Origin: Marinobacter sp. CHS3-4
GTDB taxonomy: Bacteria; Pseudomonadota; Gammaproteobacteria; Pseudomonadales; Oleiphilaceae
NCBI RefSeq assembly: GCF_030053415.1
Contig: NZ_JASGBJ010000005.1
Coordinates: forward strand, 1-64,000
Length of the DNA: 64,000 nucleotides
Direction: 5' to 3'
Shown: piece by piece, positions 8,924 through 18,198 of the stretch
Position numbering within the stretch: the stretch's first letter is position 1
How the letters are laid out: the number at the start of each line of letters is the position of its first letter
Translations under genes and position numbers: made by a program
The notes under the pieces: generated by a model
Database searches by the model: none
What the model saw: the letters and a program-made list of their open reading frames with translations, nothing else
Told to the model about the DNA's origin: nothing

Positions 8924-9631
8924 TCAGTGGCGATGAACGTCGCGCAGACGACGATAGTATTTAAGGCGTTCGCTGAGCGCTTTCAGGGTGGAAATTCCTT
9001 TTTTTTGAGCCTGGTTGATAGCCACCAGGGTCAACTCTGCAGTCGCCAGGGCATCTGCGGCTGCGTGGTGTCTGGCACTGACCTCAAGTCCGAAATGATC
9101 AGCCCAGTCGTCCAGGCCGTGACCGGAAGGCTTTGAATCAGGAAAAAAAGCAGGCATAAGATCGGCGACATCGAACCAGGTGTGGCTTTTGGTGTATGCG
9201 AGTTTTCGTCGTAGAGTTCGTTCGAGAAAGCTCTGATCAAAGGCCGAGTGGTAAGCCAGAACCGGATCGCCATTCATCCATTCCAGCAAATGCAACAGGG
9301 CATCTTCGGTTTCATGTCCTCGGGTCAGGGCTTCAGGCCCAATACCATGAATCAGTACCGTTTCACTGATATCCAGTTCCGGTCGACGTAGCACCAGATC
9401 GAACTGATCGCTTAAATCAACGGCATTGTCCTGAATAGCCACAGCGCCAATGGCGATCACCTCATCCTTGGATTGATTGAGACCGGTTGTCTCCAGATCC
9501 AGTACGATCAGGCGGCAATCCGTCAGAGACTGCTCTCCCGGCACAACCGGAGGGGGCAGGTCTTCCAGTCTTGGATGCTTGGCTCCCTTCGAACCGATTC
9601 GTCCTATAAGCTGCTTCAAGCTATTGATCAT
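8924..9631 (-). CDS. DEDDh 3'-5' exonuclease (DnaQ/epsilon-like)
   Basis: 235 residues with the ExoI, ExoII and ExoIII motifs of the DnaQ family: LDLETTGL (Asp and Glu ligands, about 45-52), AYHSAFDQSFLERTL, and HHAAADALATAEL near residue 190, which marks the DEDDh subtype. It has about 40 extra N-terminal residues and is not the main replicative epsilon in length or context. It lies 17 bases after the cNMP/CBS/DUF294 gene, so the two are likely cotranscribed. It probably degrades or proofreads DNA or RNA 3' ends; the specific substrate cannot be told. Confidence 0.87.
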   Translation of the reverse strand: MINSLKQLIGRIGSKGAKHPRLEDLPPPVVPGEQSLTDCRLIVLDLETTGLNQSKDEVIAIGAVAIQDNAVDLSDQFDLVLRRPELDISETVLIHGIGPEALTRGHETEDALLHLLEWMNGDPVLAYHSAFDQSFLERTLRRKLAYTKSHTWFDVADLMPAFFPDSKPSGHGLDDWADHFGLEVSARHHAAADALATAELTLVAINQAQKKGISTLKALSERLKYYRRLRDVHRH

Positions 9632-9648
9632 GGTCGCGTTCCGGGCGT

Positions 9649-11577
9649 CTAGAGCTGATAGGTCACTTCCAGTTTCTGCTGAAGGCGCTGGGCTTGCCGA
9701 AAAGACTCTCGCAGGATGCGCCGATCCAGAGGATTGAGATCGTCCGGATTAATATAATTGGACAGCGGTTCATTCCGATTCAAAAGTTCCTGATGAGAGC
9801 GCATCCTGATGGCCTGGATCAGGCTGTATGCTTCTTTCCAGGCATTGGCGTCCTTCGGATCGAACACTCCTTTCTTCGCCAGCTGATCCATTCTCTCCAG
9901 CGTGTTGGCTTGAGCCACGCCGTTGGCGAGGGCAAATACCCGGGCCGCCTCCACAAATGGAGCAAGGCCTTGCCGTTTTAGATCCAGAGATTTGCGGTCG
10001 CCGTCTGGCGCGTATCGAAAATTCCGGAACATGGTCAGCGGCGGTTTCCTTTGAACGGCATTACCGGCCAGCATTTTCTGGAACAGATCGTTCTTGCGAA
10101 TTCTGGTCAAGACCTTGTCCAGCAGTTTGTCCAGCGGCGCCCGGTCGCCAAACACGGCGCGCATGTCGAGAAAGATAGAGGAGTAAACAAGATTCTGGGG
10201 TGTTGAGGCGTCGATAAACCGGAGGAACCATTCGTCCCACTCATCACCGCTCAGGCAGAGCTTGGGGTTGCTCGCCATAATGTTGCCCTTACACAGTGTA
10301 AAGCCACACTCTGCAAGCTCTTTGGTGACGGTTTCTGCGAAGGGGAGCAGTTTCTCTCGTGCCTGATCTTCTGACATGCCATCCGGCGTCACAAACAGAA
10401 TGCCGTTGTCCTGATCGGTCAACAGCGTTTGCTCTTGCCGGCCTTCGCTGCCAAACGTCAGCCAGGTGAAGGGCACACCCGGGTCGTTTTTCATCAGGTT
10501 GAGTTCCAGAACACGCCGAACCGTCACGTCGTTTAACGTGGTGATGATTTTTACCACCTGTCCGGAGTCCGCTCCGTGTGCCAGCATGGCGTCAACCAGC
10601 CGGGATACGTCAGTGCGCAGGCTGACCAGAGTGCGCAGATGGTTCGCCGTGCCAATGGTGCGGGCAAGATTAACCAGGTCAACTCGTTGAAGGGCGAACA
10701 GATCTCGTTCTGAAACCATGCCGATCAGCCGGCCGTCATCATCCACCACGCACACGTGCGAAAAGTGGAATTCCGCCATTTTCATCGCCGCCTCGAATGC
10801 GTCGGCCTCTGCCGTCAGGCAGCAGGGATCAGGTGTCATCACCTGGCCGATAGGCGTGTCGAGTGGCGCCCGTTCCTCGGCGACCAGTGTTCGCAGATCC
10901 CTGAGAGTGAAAATTCCTTTGGGGTGGCGCGTGTCATTGGTAATGACGATGCTGCCCACGCTGTTCTCATGCATGCGCGCTACCGCTTTTCTCACAGGCA
11001 GGTCAGGCGAACAGACAATTGGATTACGGATGGCATAGCGTTCCAGCGGCGTGTCCAGCGAGCTGCCGCCACCCATGGATACCATGGCGTTGGACTGAAT
11101 ATTCTGATTGACCTGATCAAGCAGGCTGCTAACGCCGCGAATGCAGAAATCGCGGAAGGCTTCGCTCTCGGATAGCAACGTGATGAATGCATCGTTCTCG
11201 ATGCTCAGACAGAATGTGTCTCCGGCGGCGCGATGAAGGGTGTGTGTTGGCCGTTCACCAATAAGCGCAGCCAACGGGAAGCATTCGCCAACACTGATTT
11301 CGAAGGTGGTTTCTGTCTCTCCGTCTTTCAGACTTCCGCGCTCCCCAACGATTCGCCCCTGCTTTACGATATGAAAGCGGGTAACCGGACCCTCATCGGG
11401 CGATAGCACGACATCACCGTCAGCATAGAAACGAAGCGACGCGTGTTCGGCAAAGTGGGCGAGGTGGTTCTCGTCCATGCTCGTAAAAGGCGCATGCTCC
11501 CTCAAAAAAGCCATGATGGCTCGGGTATTCTGGGGGCGCGGATTGTCCCTGGAGGTTGCAGGTGATGAAGCGGCCAT
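9649..11577 (-). CDS. cNMP-binding/CBS/DUF294 nucleotidyltransferase-like protein
   Basis: 642 residues if started at the ATG at 11577, which has GGAAAG five bases upstream; a GTG six bases earlier is possible. Order of domains: cyclic-nucleotide-binding-type beta barrel (about 20-140), paired CBS domains (about 165-290), DUF294 putative nucleotidyltransferase with the GSEGRQEQTLLTDQDNG signature (GS...R...D-x-D), and the DUF294 C-terminal helical domain. Such proteins are often found with a DnaQ-like exonuclease, as here (17 bases apart). The reaction has not been shown for this family in general; a role in signalling through adenylate or nucleotide binding is likely. Confidence 0.88.
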   Translation of the reverse strand: MAASSPATSRDNPRPQNTRAIMAFLREHAPFTSMDENHLAHFAEHASLRFYADGDVVLSPDEGPVTRFHIVKQGRIVGERGSLKDGETETTFEISVGECFPLAALIGERPTHTLHRAAGDTFCLSIENDAFITLLSESEAFRDFCIRGVSSLLDQVNQNIQSNAMVSMGGGSSLDTPLERYAIRNPIVCSPDLPVRKAVARMHENSVGSIVITNDTRHPKGIFTLRDLRTLVAEERAPLDTPIGQVMTPDPCCLTAEADAFEAAMKMAEFHFSHVCVVDDDGRLIGMVSERDLFALQRVDLVNLARTIGTANHLRTLVSLRTDVSRLVDAMLAHGADSGQVVKIITTLNDVTVRRVLELNLMKNDPGVPFTWLTFGSEGRQEQTLLTDQDNGILFVTPDGMSEDQAREKLLPFAETVTKELAECGFTLCKGNIMASNPKLCLSGDEWDEWFLRFIDASTPQNLVYSSIFLDMRAVFGDRAPLDKLLDKVLTRIRKNDLFQKMLAGNAVQRKPPLTMFRNFRYAPDGDRKSLDLKRQGLAPFVEAARVFALANGVAQANTLERMDQLAKKGVFDPKDANAWKEAYSLIQAIRMRSHQELLNRNEPLSNYINPDDLNPLDRRILRESFRQAQRLQQKLEVTYQL

Positions 11578-11698
11578 AATCACTTTCCGTAGTCTTCGAT
11601 TGTAGCGACAAGTGTAGCCGAATGCAGACCGGCGATTCTTTATGATGGGACAGGCCGGTGATAAAGTTCCAGCTCGTCATGAAAGAAACGATAGCAAT

Positions 11699-12280
11699 AT
11701 GACAAGTAGAGATGAACGGTTAAGTTTCCTTGAAGAGATGAAAGACGTGCGTCGCATCCGCAAGGCGAACAAAGCCGACGTCAAAGCGCCGAAAGATCTG
11801 ACGCCCGGGCACCTTGAGCGCCAGAGGGCTGCCGTCGACCAGCGGGCGCCTGATCGCAACCCGCTCACTTCCGATATGGTGGAACCACTGACGGCCCACG
11901 ATGTCCTCAGCTGGCAGCGCCCGGGTGTACAGCACGGTGTGTTCAAAAAACTGCGGTTGGGGCATTACCCGATTGAGGCCAGGCTGGATCTGCATCGTAT
12001 GACGGTAGAGCAGGCCAGGCGAGAGGTCTTCGGCTTCGTGAATGACTGTGTTCGCTATGGTCTTCGCTCGGTCATAATTCTGCACGGTAAGGGCGAGCGG
12101 AACCCGGATGGCATCGCGCAGCTGAAGAGTTATCTGGCCAAATGGCTGCCCGAATTGAGTGACGTGCTGGCTTTTCACTCCGCCCAGAAACATCATGGTG
12201 GCACTGGCGCTGTTTATGTGATGGTTCGTAAAGGCGATCGAGACAAACAGCGTAATCGTGAGATTCACGGCCGAAGATAA
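11699..12280 (+). CDS. Smr-domain protein (DUF1813/SmrA-like)
   Basis: 193 residues from the ATG at 11699, although the frame is open from 11642. The N-terminal 90 residues are charged. The C-terminal Smr domain (about 100-185) carries LDLHRMTVEQARREV and the HGKGERNPDG loop that are its hallmark. Smr domains of bacterial proteins bind or cut nucleic acids. The SmrA/SmrB type in proteobacteria acts as an endonuclease; SmrB cleaves mRNA at collided ribosomes. This protein has the general SmrA/YdaL-like length. It is divergent from the DUF294 gene with a 121-base gap. Confidence 0.85.
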   Translation: MTSRDERLSFLEEMKDVRRIRKANKADVKAPKDLTPGHLERQRAAVDQRAPDRNPLTSDMVEPLTAHDVLSWQRPGVQHGVFKKLRLGHYPIEARLDLHRMTVEQARREVFGFVNDCVRYGLRSVIILHGKGERNPDGIAQLKSYLAKWLPELSDVLAFHSAQKHHGGTGAVYVMVRKGDRDKQRNREIHGRR

Positions 12281-12333
12281 GTGTCGGCCTCACTGACAAT
12301 TACTAGAAAGCCCTGTAACCCTTGGAGAAATTG

Positions 12334-12525
12334 ATGAAGACACTGGTTTTGGTTGTATTTGCAGCGTTCGCGCTGATCGGGTGTAAAGACCGGGTTATCT
12401 GGAACGATAACGGCAAAGTGGAAAGCGCGACTGAGGGACGTGAAATCTGGGATTCCAAGGGAAAAATCGACACGGGCGAGCGCAAGATCTGGAACGACAA
12501 GGAAGGCGACGCGGTCGTCAAATAA
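12334..12525 (+). CDS. Small lipoprotein with three IW-repeat units
   Basis: 63 residues from the ATG at 12334, with GGAGA five bases upstream; an in-frame TTG lies 12 bases earlier. A signal peptide with lipobox LIGC (Cys17) marks it as a lipoprotein. The mature part of about 46 residues has three copies of a short unit: VIWNDNGKVE, EIWDSKGKID and KIWNDKEGDA. I do not recognise the family. It lies 36 bases before the molybdenum hydroxylase genes on the same strand and may share their transcript. Confidence 0.75.
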   Translation: MKTLVLVVFAAFALIGCKDRVIWNDNGKVESATEGREIWDSKGKIDTGERKIWNDKEGDAVVK

Positions 12526-12561
12526 CGTGTACGAACGATAACAAAGAACGGGAGAGGACGA

Positions 12562-13050
12562 ATGGCAGTTAACCTGACTGTGAACGGGCAGCCACGCACG
12601 CTGAATATTGAGCCGGACACGCCGTTGCTCTGGGTTGTGCGGGATGAGTTGAATCTCAAGGGCACCAAGTTCGGCTGTGGCGCCGGGCTTTGCGGTGCCT
12701 GCACCGTTCACCTGAATGGCCAGCCGGTTCGTTCCTGTTCGACACCCGTGCAACTGGCGGAAGGCCAGAGTGTGGTCACGATTGAAGGCCTTGCCCCTCA
12801 GGATGGCCTTCATGACCTGCAGCAGGCATGGATCGACCATGGCGTTCCCCAGTGCGGTTACTGTCAGTCTGGCCAGATCATGAGTGCTGCTCATCTGCTT
12901 GCCCACAATAGCAACCCGTCCAGGGACGATATTGTCGCTTCTCTGAGCGGAAACCTGTGCCGCTGCGGCACCTATTCCCGAATCATTGCGGCGGTTGAAT
13001 CGGTCGTTGAGGGTCGAAAAATGAACGATACCGCCAAGGAGGAAGCGTAA
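12562..13050 (+). CDS. Molybdenum hydroxylase small subunit, 2Fe-2S (IorA-like)
   Basis: 162 residues. The plant-type ferredoxin half has cluster cysteines Cys39, Cys44, Cys47 and Cys59; the second 2Fe-2S domain has Cys98, Cys101, Cys133 and Cys135 (CGYCQSGQ ... NLCRCGTY). This is the usual small subunit of two-subunit xanthine-dehydrogenase-family enzymes such as isoquinoline 1-oxidoreductase. It passes electrons from the molybdenum site to an external acceptor. It overlaps the large-subunit start by one base (TAATG). A GGGAGAGG site precedes the ATG. No FAD subunit gene is nearby. Confidence 0.92.
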   Translation: MAVNLTVNGQPRTLNIEPDTPLLWVVRDELNLKGTKFGCGAGLCGACTVHLNGQPVRSCSTPVQLAEGQSVVTIEGLAPQDGLHDLQQAWIDHGVPQCGYCQSGQIMSAAHLLAHNSNPSRDDIVASLSGNLCRCGTYSRIIAAVESVVEGRKMNDTAKEEA

Positions 13051-15254
13051 TGACGTTAAACCGACGCGACTTTCTCAAGGTATCTGCGGCCAGTTCGGGA
13101 GGCTTGCTGATTTCATTGTCTCTGCCCGGATGCTCCACTCTGTCCTCTGAATCGGAGAAGGGCGACGAATCCTGGCAGCCTGATGCTTGGCTGGAGCTGA
13201 CAGGCGATAACCAGATCTATTTCACCCTGGCCCGCGTTGAAATGGGGCAGGGCACCTACACTGGCCTGACAACGCTGATCGCTGAAGAGCTGGACGTCCA
13301 TCCGGACTTGATCCAGCCAAGATTTGCCCCTGTCGCATCCGTTTACCGAAACCCCCTCTACAAACTTCAGCTGACTGGTGGCAGCACCAGTGTCGCGACC
13401 AGTTGGGAGCCGCTGCGCGTGGCAGGGGCTTCTGCTCGAACCATGCTGGTCAAGGCGGCTGCAAAGGTCTGGAAGGTTGATCCTCAATCCTGCTCAACCT
13501 CTGACGGCCAGGTCTTTCATCCCAATGAGTCCGATAGCCTCAGTTACGGCAAATTGGTGGCGCTGGCGGCCAAGGAATCGGCACCGTCTAATCCTGCCCT
13601 GAAACCACGCAGTGACTGGAAATACATTGGCAAGCAGGGCCCAAGACTGGACGCCGAAGCCAAGTCCACCGGCCAGCCCATTTATGGCATTGATGTGGAA
13701 CTGGACGACATGGTGTATGCCGTGGTCTCGCGGGCCCCGCGCCACGGAGGCCGTGTTGGTTCTTTCGATGCGTCTAAAGCCCTTGCCATGCCGGGCGTTC
13801 TGGATGTGTTCGAGATTGATCGTGGTATCGCGGTCGTGGCAGACAAGTATTGGCGTGCCAGAAAGGCACAGGATGCGCTGACCGTCGAATGGGACAACAG
13901 TGAGGCGCTGTCGCTGTCCACTGAGGACGTGTTCGCAAGCTATCACCAGGCCGCGGAAGAGGACGACGGAGAAAGTGAGCGCAGCGAGGGTGATTTTGAA
14001 GAGGCGGCAGATACGGCAGATTCCATCGTCGATGCCAGCTACGAGCAGCCCTATCTGGCGCACGCAACCCTGGAGCCGATGAACGCAACGGCGCACTATC
14101 GCGATGGGAGTATCGATATCTGGGCGCCGACTCAGGCCCCGGATCTGGGCCGAATCGCAGCAGCCCGGGCCACGGATTTGTCGCCTGATGAAGTCACTAT
14201 TCACACAACCTTTCTGGGCGGTGGCTTTGGGCGCCGTTTGACCAACGATTACATTGAAGAAGCCGCTGCTGTGGCTTACAAAACCGGCCGACCGGTTAAA
14301 TTGATCTGGAGCCGGGAGGAAGACACCCGCCACGACTTTTACCGACCAGCCATGCTGCACCGTATGAAGGCCAGTATAAAAGGTGATCAGGTGACGGGTT
14401 GGCACCATCAGATCGTCGGGCCACAGATTCTTGACTGGTACGTTCGCAACGCCGCCCCTGCGCAATACCCCTGGGCCCCCAAGTTCATGTACGACACCCT
14501 TGGGAAAGTCGGGTTGATGGCGGAAGGCATTGCGACTCCGAAAGATCACTCGGCTATTGAGGGTGCCATCGAATACCCGTATGCGGTTCCCAGCCTGGAT
14601 ATTCGCCATACTCACACCGACCCTGGCGTGCCGATTTCCTGGTGGCGTTCTGTCGGTTTCTCCCACAACGGCTTTGCGGTGGAAACCTTTATGGACGAAT
14701 TGGCCCACACCCTTGGCCAAGACCCCTACGAGTTTCGGCGCTCGCTGATTGATCATGAGCCCAGGCATCTGGAAGTACTTGAGCGTGTCGTCGCCATGTC
14801 CGGTTGGAAGCAGCCTGTGAAAGAGGGGCGTGCCAGGGGTATTGCGCTGTTCCGAAGCTTTGGCACTTACGTAGCTCAAGTTGTGGAGGCAAGCATCAAC
14901 AATGGCCAGGTTGAGGTGCATCGGGTGGATTGCGCCGTGGATTGTGGCCAGGTGGTCAACCCCGGAATTGTGCGCGACCAGATTGAAGGCGGCATTGTGT
15001 TCGGTATTACGGCGGCATTGTTCGGCGAAATTACCCTCAAGGAGGGTGAAATCCAGCAAAGTAACTTCCACGATTACCTGTTGATGCGCAATTATCAGTT
15101 GCCGGAGATTGCAGTGGACATCGTGGATAGCCAGGAATCACCGACCGGTGTGGGCGAGCCGGGAGTGCCTCCTGTGATCCCGGCGCTCGGCAATGCGCTG
15201 TTCGCATTGACCGGCAAGCGCCAGAGGCGCCTGCCATTGACAGCGAGCGTCTGA
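13050..15254 (+). CDS. Molybdenum hydroxylase large subunit, Tat-exported (IorB-like)
   Basis: 734 residues. The N-terminus has a twin-arginine motif (NRRDFLK) and a hydrophobic stretch ending LSLPGC, so the enzyme is probably folded in the cytoplasm, exported by Tat, and possibly anchored as a lipoprotein. The body is the molybdopterin-binding subunit of the IorB type with MGQGTYTGL, GGFGRRL and the GEPGVPPVIPALGNA active-site loop containing the catalytic Glu near the C-terminus. The real substrate is likely an aldehyde or N-heterocycle, but cannot be read from sequence. No XdhC-type cofactor maturation gene is in the window. mtnB begins 3 bases after the stop. Confidence 0.9.
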   Translation: MTLNRRDFLKVSAASSGGLLISLSLPGCSTLSSESEKGDESWQPDAWLELTGDNQIYFTLARVEMGQGTYTGLTTLIAEELDVHPDLIQPRFAPVASVYRNPLYKLQLTGGSTSVATSWEPLRVAGASARTMLVKAAAKVWKVDPQSCSTSDGQVFHPNESDSLSYGKLVALAAKESAPSNPALKPRSDWKYIGKQGPRLDAEAKSTGQPIYGIDVELDDMVYAVVSRAPRHGGRVGSFDASKALAMPGVLDVFEIDRGIAVVADKYWRARKAQDALTVEWDNSEALSLSTEDVFASYHQAAEEDDGESERSEGDFEEAADTADSIVDASYEQPYLAHATLEPMNATAHYRDGSIDIWAPTQAPDLGRIAAARATDLSPDEVTIHTTFLGGGFGRRLTNDYIEEAAAVAYKTGRPVKLIWSREEDTRHDFYRPAMLHRMKASIKGDQVTGWHHQIVGPQILDWYVRNAAPAQYPWAPKFMYDTLGKVGLMAEGIATPKDHSAIEGAIEYPYAVPSLDIRHTHTDPGVPISWWRSVGFSHNGFAVETFMDELAHTLGQDPYEFRRSLIDHEPRHLEVLERVVAMSGWKQPVKEGRARGIALFRSFGTYVAQVVEASINNGQVEVHRVDCAVDCGQVVNPGIVRDQIEGGIVFGITAALFGEITLKEGEIQQSNFHDYLLMRNYQLPEIAVDIVDSQESPTGVGEPGVPPVIPALGNALFALTGKRQRRLPLTASV

Positions 15255-15257
15255 TCC

Positions 15258-15884
15258 ATGTTTGATGTTATTCGATATTCGAAAGCTGCTGAGGCCATCG
15301 TCGAGGCTGGCCGCTTTCTCTACAGCCGCGGCTGGTCTCCGGCTACCAGCAGCAATTATTCTGCGAGAATCGATGAGCAGCATGTTGCTATCACGGTCTC
15401 TGGTCGCCACAAGGGCCGCCTGGAGGCCGCAGATGTGATGGTTGTGGATCTTAATGGCAGCCCGGTTCAGAGTGATGCACGGTCGTCAGCCGAAACGCAG
15501 CTTCATACGGTGCTGTATCAGGTGTTTCCTTCGGTTGGTGCGGTATTGCACACCCATTCTGTGAACGCGACCGTGCTGAGCCGGCTGTCATCGGCCAATG
15601 GCCCGCTGGTGCTGGAAGGGTATGAGCTGCAAAAGGCGTTCGAAGGCATCGATACTCATGAATCCACACTGACAGTGCCGGTGTTCGACAACACCCAGAA
15701 CATCAGCGAACTGGCAGAAAAAACAGCTCGATGGTTTACCGAACACCCTGACCAGCCTGGCTACCTGATCAGAGGCCATGGCTTGTATACCTGGGGCTCG
15801 ACCATGGAAGACTGCCTGCGCCATGTAGAGGCCTTTGAATTTCTTTTTGAATGTGAACTTGAAACCATGAGGGTTCGACCATGA
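15258..15884 (+). CDS. mtnB: Methylthioribulose-1-phosphate dehydratase
   Basis: 208-residue class II aldolase-family enzyme of the methionine salvage pathway. It converts 5-methylthioribulose-1-phosphate to the diketo form. Zinc ligands His98 and His100 are seen in AVLHTHSVNATV, and a further histidine in LIRGHGLYTWG. The stop overlaps the mtnD start by 4 bases (ATGA). The gene begins 3 bases past the molybdenum hydroxylase stop, so it may be read from that transcript or from a promoter inside it. Confidence 0.95.
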   Translation: MFDVIRYSKAAEAIVEAGRFLYSRGWSPATSSNYSARIDEQHVAITVSGRHKGRLEAADVMVVDLNGSPVQSDARSSAETQLHTVLYQVFPSVGAVLHTHSVNATVLSRLSSANGPLVLEGYELQKAFEGIDTHESTLTVPVFDNTQNISELAEKTARWFTEHPDQPGYLIRGHGLYTWGSTMEDCLRHVEAFEFLFECELETMRVRP

Positions 15885-16441
15885 CGACTTTGAGCATCTT
15901 TGATCAAAACACACCAGACACACCGCGTGTGGTGACCGAAGACGCCGGGAAAATTGCCAATCTGCTCGCCGAGCACGGCATTCGGTTCGAGCGTTGGTCT
16001 ACCCGGAATTTGCCCGCAGACGCCTCGCAGGATGAGATTCTTGAGGCCTATGACGAAGAAATCCAGGCGCTCAAAAAACAATGTGGTTTTCAGGCTGCTG
16101 ATGTCATCAGCCTGAACCCCGACAATCCTCAGAAAGAGGCCTTCCGCAATAAGTTCATTGATGAGCACGTGCACAGTGAGGACGAGATCCGATTCTTCGT
16201 TCGGGGGCAGGGCCTGTTCTATCTCCATCTGGGAGATCAGGTGTATGCCGTGATGTGCCAGAAGAATGATCTGATCAGCGTACCCCACGGTACCCGACAC
16301 TGGTTCGACATGGGGCCGGAGCCAGCGTTTACCTGTATCCGTCTGTTCACCAACCCGGAAGGCTGGGTAGCGGATTTCACCGGCGAAGACATTGCCAGTC
16401 GTCTGCCGCGCTATGAAACTCTGGAGCAGGCGACCGCATGA
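15881..16441 (+). CDS. mtnD: Acireductone dioxygenase
   Basis: 186-residue cupin of the methionine salvage pathway. It oxidises the acireductone to the 2-keto acid precursor of methionine with iron, or off-pathway with nickel. The four metal ligands are in place: His96, His98, Glu102 and His140, matching the numbering of the Klebsiella enzyme. It overlaps mtnB and mtnC by 4 bases at each end, so translation of the three genes is coupled. Confidence 0.96.
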   Translation: MTTLSIFDQNTPDTPRVVTEDAGKIANLLAEHGIRFERWSTRNLPADASQDEILEAYDEEIQALKKQCGFQAADVISLNPDNPQKEAFRNKFIDEHVHSEDEIRFFVRGQGLFYLHLGDQVYAVMCQKNDLISVPHGTRHWFDMGPEPAFTCIRLFTNPEGWVADFTGEDIASRLPRYETLEQATA

Positions 16442-17130
16442 TTCGGGTAATTCTGACGGACATAGAAGGGACAACCAGTTCGATATCCTTCGTTCACGAT
16501 GTTCTGTTTCCCTACGCGGCGGAGCACATGGCCGACTTCGTCAAAGATGCCTACCAGAGCAGTACGGACGTGTCTGAACAGTTGGATGCGGTAGCAGAAG
16601 TGTCCGGAGTTGATCGAGATGACACAGACGGCCTGGTGGATGTTTTGCTGGGCTGGATTCGGGAGGATCGCAAGGAAACGTCTCTCAAGACTCTGCAGGG
16701 TATGCTCTGGCAGAAGGGGTATCAGGAGGGGGCGTTTAAGGGCCATGTCTACCCGGACGCAGCCGATTACCTTCAACGCTGGCATGATCGGGGTCTACGG
16801 CTATTCGTCTACTCTTCCGGTTCCGTGAAGGCACAGAAGCTGATCTTCGGATTCAGTGAAGCCGGAGATCTGACCCCCTTCTTTTCGGGCTATTTTGACA
16901 CGCGGGTTGGCGGTAAAAAGGAACCTGAGTCTTATCGAACCATTCTAAACGAACTGGGCGTGGAGGCCTCCTCGGTTCTGTTTCTGTCGGACGTTGAGGC
17001 CGAGCTTGAGGCGGCTGAGGCGTCCGGCATGAAAACCGTCTGGTTGGTTCGGGACGCGGACAAGCCCGATTCCCATCGCCCAGTGGCGGCCAATTTTGCG
17101 GAAGTCGACGCCGTCCTGCAGGCACGCTGA
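16438..17130 (+). CDS. mtnC: Acireductone synthase (enolase-phosphatase)
   Basis: 230-residue HAD-family enzyme that enolises and dephosphorylates the diketo sugar phosphate in methionine salvage, feeding MtnD. The HAD motif I is ILTDIEGTTSS near the N-terminus; motif II is FVYSSGSVKAQ; the motif III/IV region has GGKKEPESYR and VLFLSDVEAEL. Start overlaps mtnD by 4 bases. The rest of the pathway (mtnA, mtnP or mtnN, mtnK) is not in the window. The next gene starts one base after the stop. Confidence 0.95.
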   Translation: MIRVILTDIEGTTSSISFVHDVLFPYAAEHMADFVKDAYQSSTDVSEQLDAVAEVSGVDRDDTDGLVDVLLGWIREDRKETSLKTLQGMLWQKGYQEGAFKGHVYPDAADYLQRWHDRGLRLFVYSSGSVKAQKLIFGFSEAGDLTPFFSGYFDTRVGGKKEPESYRTILNELGVEASSVLFLSDVEAELEAAEASGMKTVWLVRDADKPDSHRPVAANFAEVDAVLQAR

Positions 17131-17131
17131 C

Positions 17132-18181
17132 ATGCGGTTCTGCCGATTGCTTGCACTGCTGGCGGTCGGATGGCTTCTGACCGGTTGCAACCCTTTTGAC
17201 AGCGCCGACCCGATGATGGAGGAGTACGTCGAACGGGTGGCAAGGGTTTTGGAACTGGATGCTGTTTACTCTGAACTGCCTGCCGCTTCCAATCTTCCCC
17301 GACGCCGCGACCGCCAGCTGGTCATGCCCGAGCTGGACATGGATATGCTGGACTTCCTGTCACTGTATGGCTGCGAACTGCAGTACGTGATCGGCGAGAA
17401 GAATTCTGTGATGGGAAAGGTCATGCAGCCGCTTAACCGTTTGCGATATGAATTGCGGTTTATTGACGCAGCCGAGGACTGTTTGCCTGATATTGAACGG
17501 GAAGGAGTAAAAGCGTCTCTACAAGAGGCGGTGGCCAGTAAAAAAGAATCGCTTCCAATTGCCTTGTGGAATGCAACCTGGGGTGTGGAAGAAATCGAGA
17601 CGCTGTTTACCCTGGCGAAAGGAGATTATCCCGTCGCGCATGAGGGCAATCCGGTCTCTGATCTTTCGATTGATGCGAACCGACTAAACGATACAGCCGC
17701 ACAATTGCTTGCGGGAGATCTGTCACCTTCACTGGATTACGTGGGCGGCGTCCAACAACGCTGGCAGGCAGAGCATCGTGCCGGGCAGTTGATTAACAGC
17801 GCCAGGCTGCTGGTTGCCCGCCTGGAGGATGCGTCGACCTTGCTTAAACAGCGCATTGACGGGCGCCCCCTTTGCATCGATGGAAAGCCGAACAATCAAT
17901 CTGACATCGTGCAGAGCATGTTTTTCAGCGTTTATATTGAGAAAATTCAGCCCTACATGAGTCAGGTCCAGAAAGCCGAAACGCAGCTGCTAGAGCCATT
18001 GAGCCAACTGGCGAGCATGCAATTTCCCGTCATGCCGCCGGAATTCAGGGAATGGTATGACTACCACCTGAATATTGAGGGGAAAGAATCTTTGTGGGGT
18101 AGGTTGGACAGTGCGATGGCAGAGCATACCCGCTTGTGGCAAACACTGTTGGAGCAGTGTGGCCTCAGGCCGCAAGCCTAG
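17132..18181 (+). CDS. DUF3080 family lipoprotein
   Basis: 349 residues from the ATG at 17132, right after the mtnC stop; an earlier in-frame TTG would run into mtnC. A signal peptide ends in the lipobox LLTGC (MRFCRLLALLAVGWLLTGC). The mature protein is mostly helical, with no catalytic motif that I can see, and looks like the DUF3080 family of gammaproteobacteria. Function unknown. It ends 17 bases from the oppositely directed GspE-like gene. Confidence 0.82.
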   Translation: MRFCRLLALLAVGWLLTGCNPFDSADPMMEEYVERVARVLELDAVYSELPAASNLPRRRDRQLVMPELDMDMLDFLSLYGCELQYVIGEKNSVMGKVMQPLNRLRYELRFIDAAEDCLPDIEREGVKASLQEAVASKKESLPIALWNATWGVEEIETLFTLAKGDYPVAHEGNPVSDLSIDANRLNDTAAQLLAGDLSPSLDYVGGVQQRWQAEHRAGQLINSARLLVARLEDASTLLKQRIDGRPLCIDGKPNNQSDIVQSMFFSVYIEKIQPYMSQVQKAETQLLEPLSQLASMQFPVMPPEFREWYDYHLNIEGKESLWGRLDSAMAEHTRLWQTLLEQCGLRPQA

Positions 18182-18198
18182 GGGGTGACCCGCAGCCA

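Noticed and set aside
13494..15071. 525-codon open frame on the minus strand opposite the molybdenum hydroxylase
   Set aside because: Antisense shadow of a clear gene. The product has no recognisable fold.
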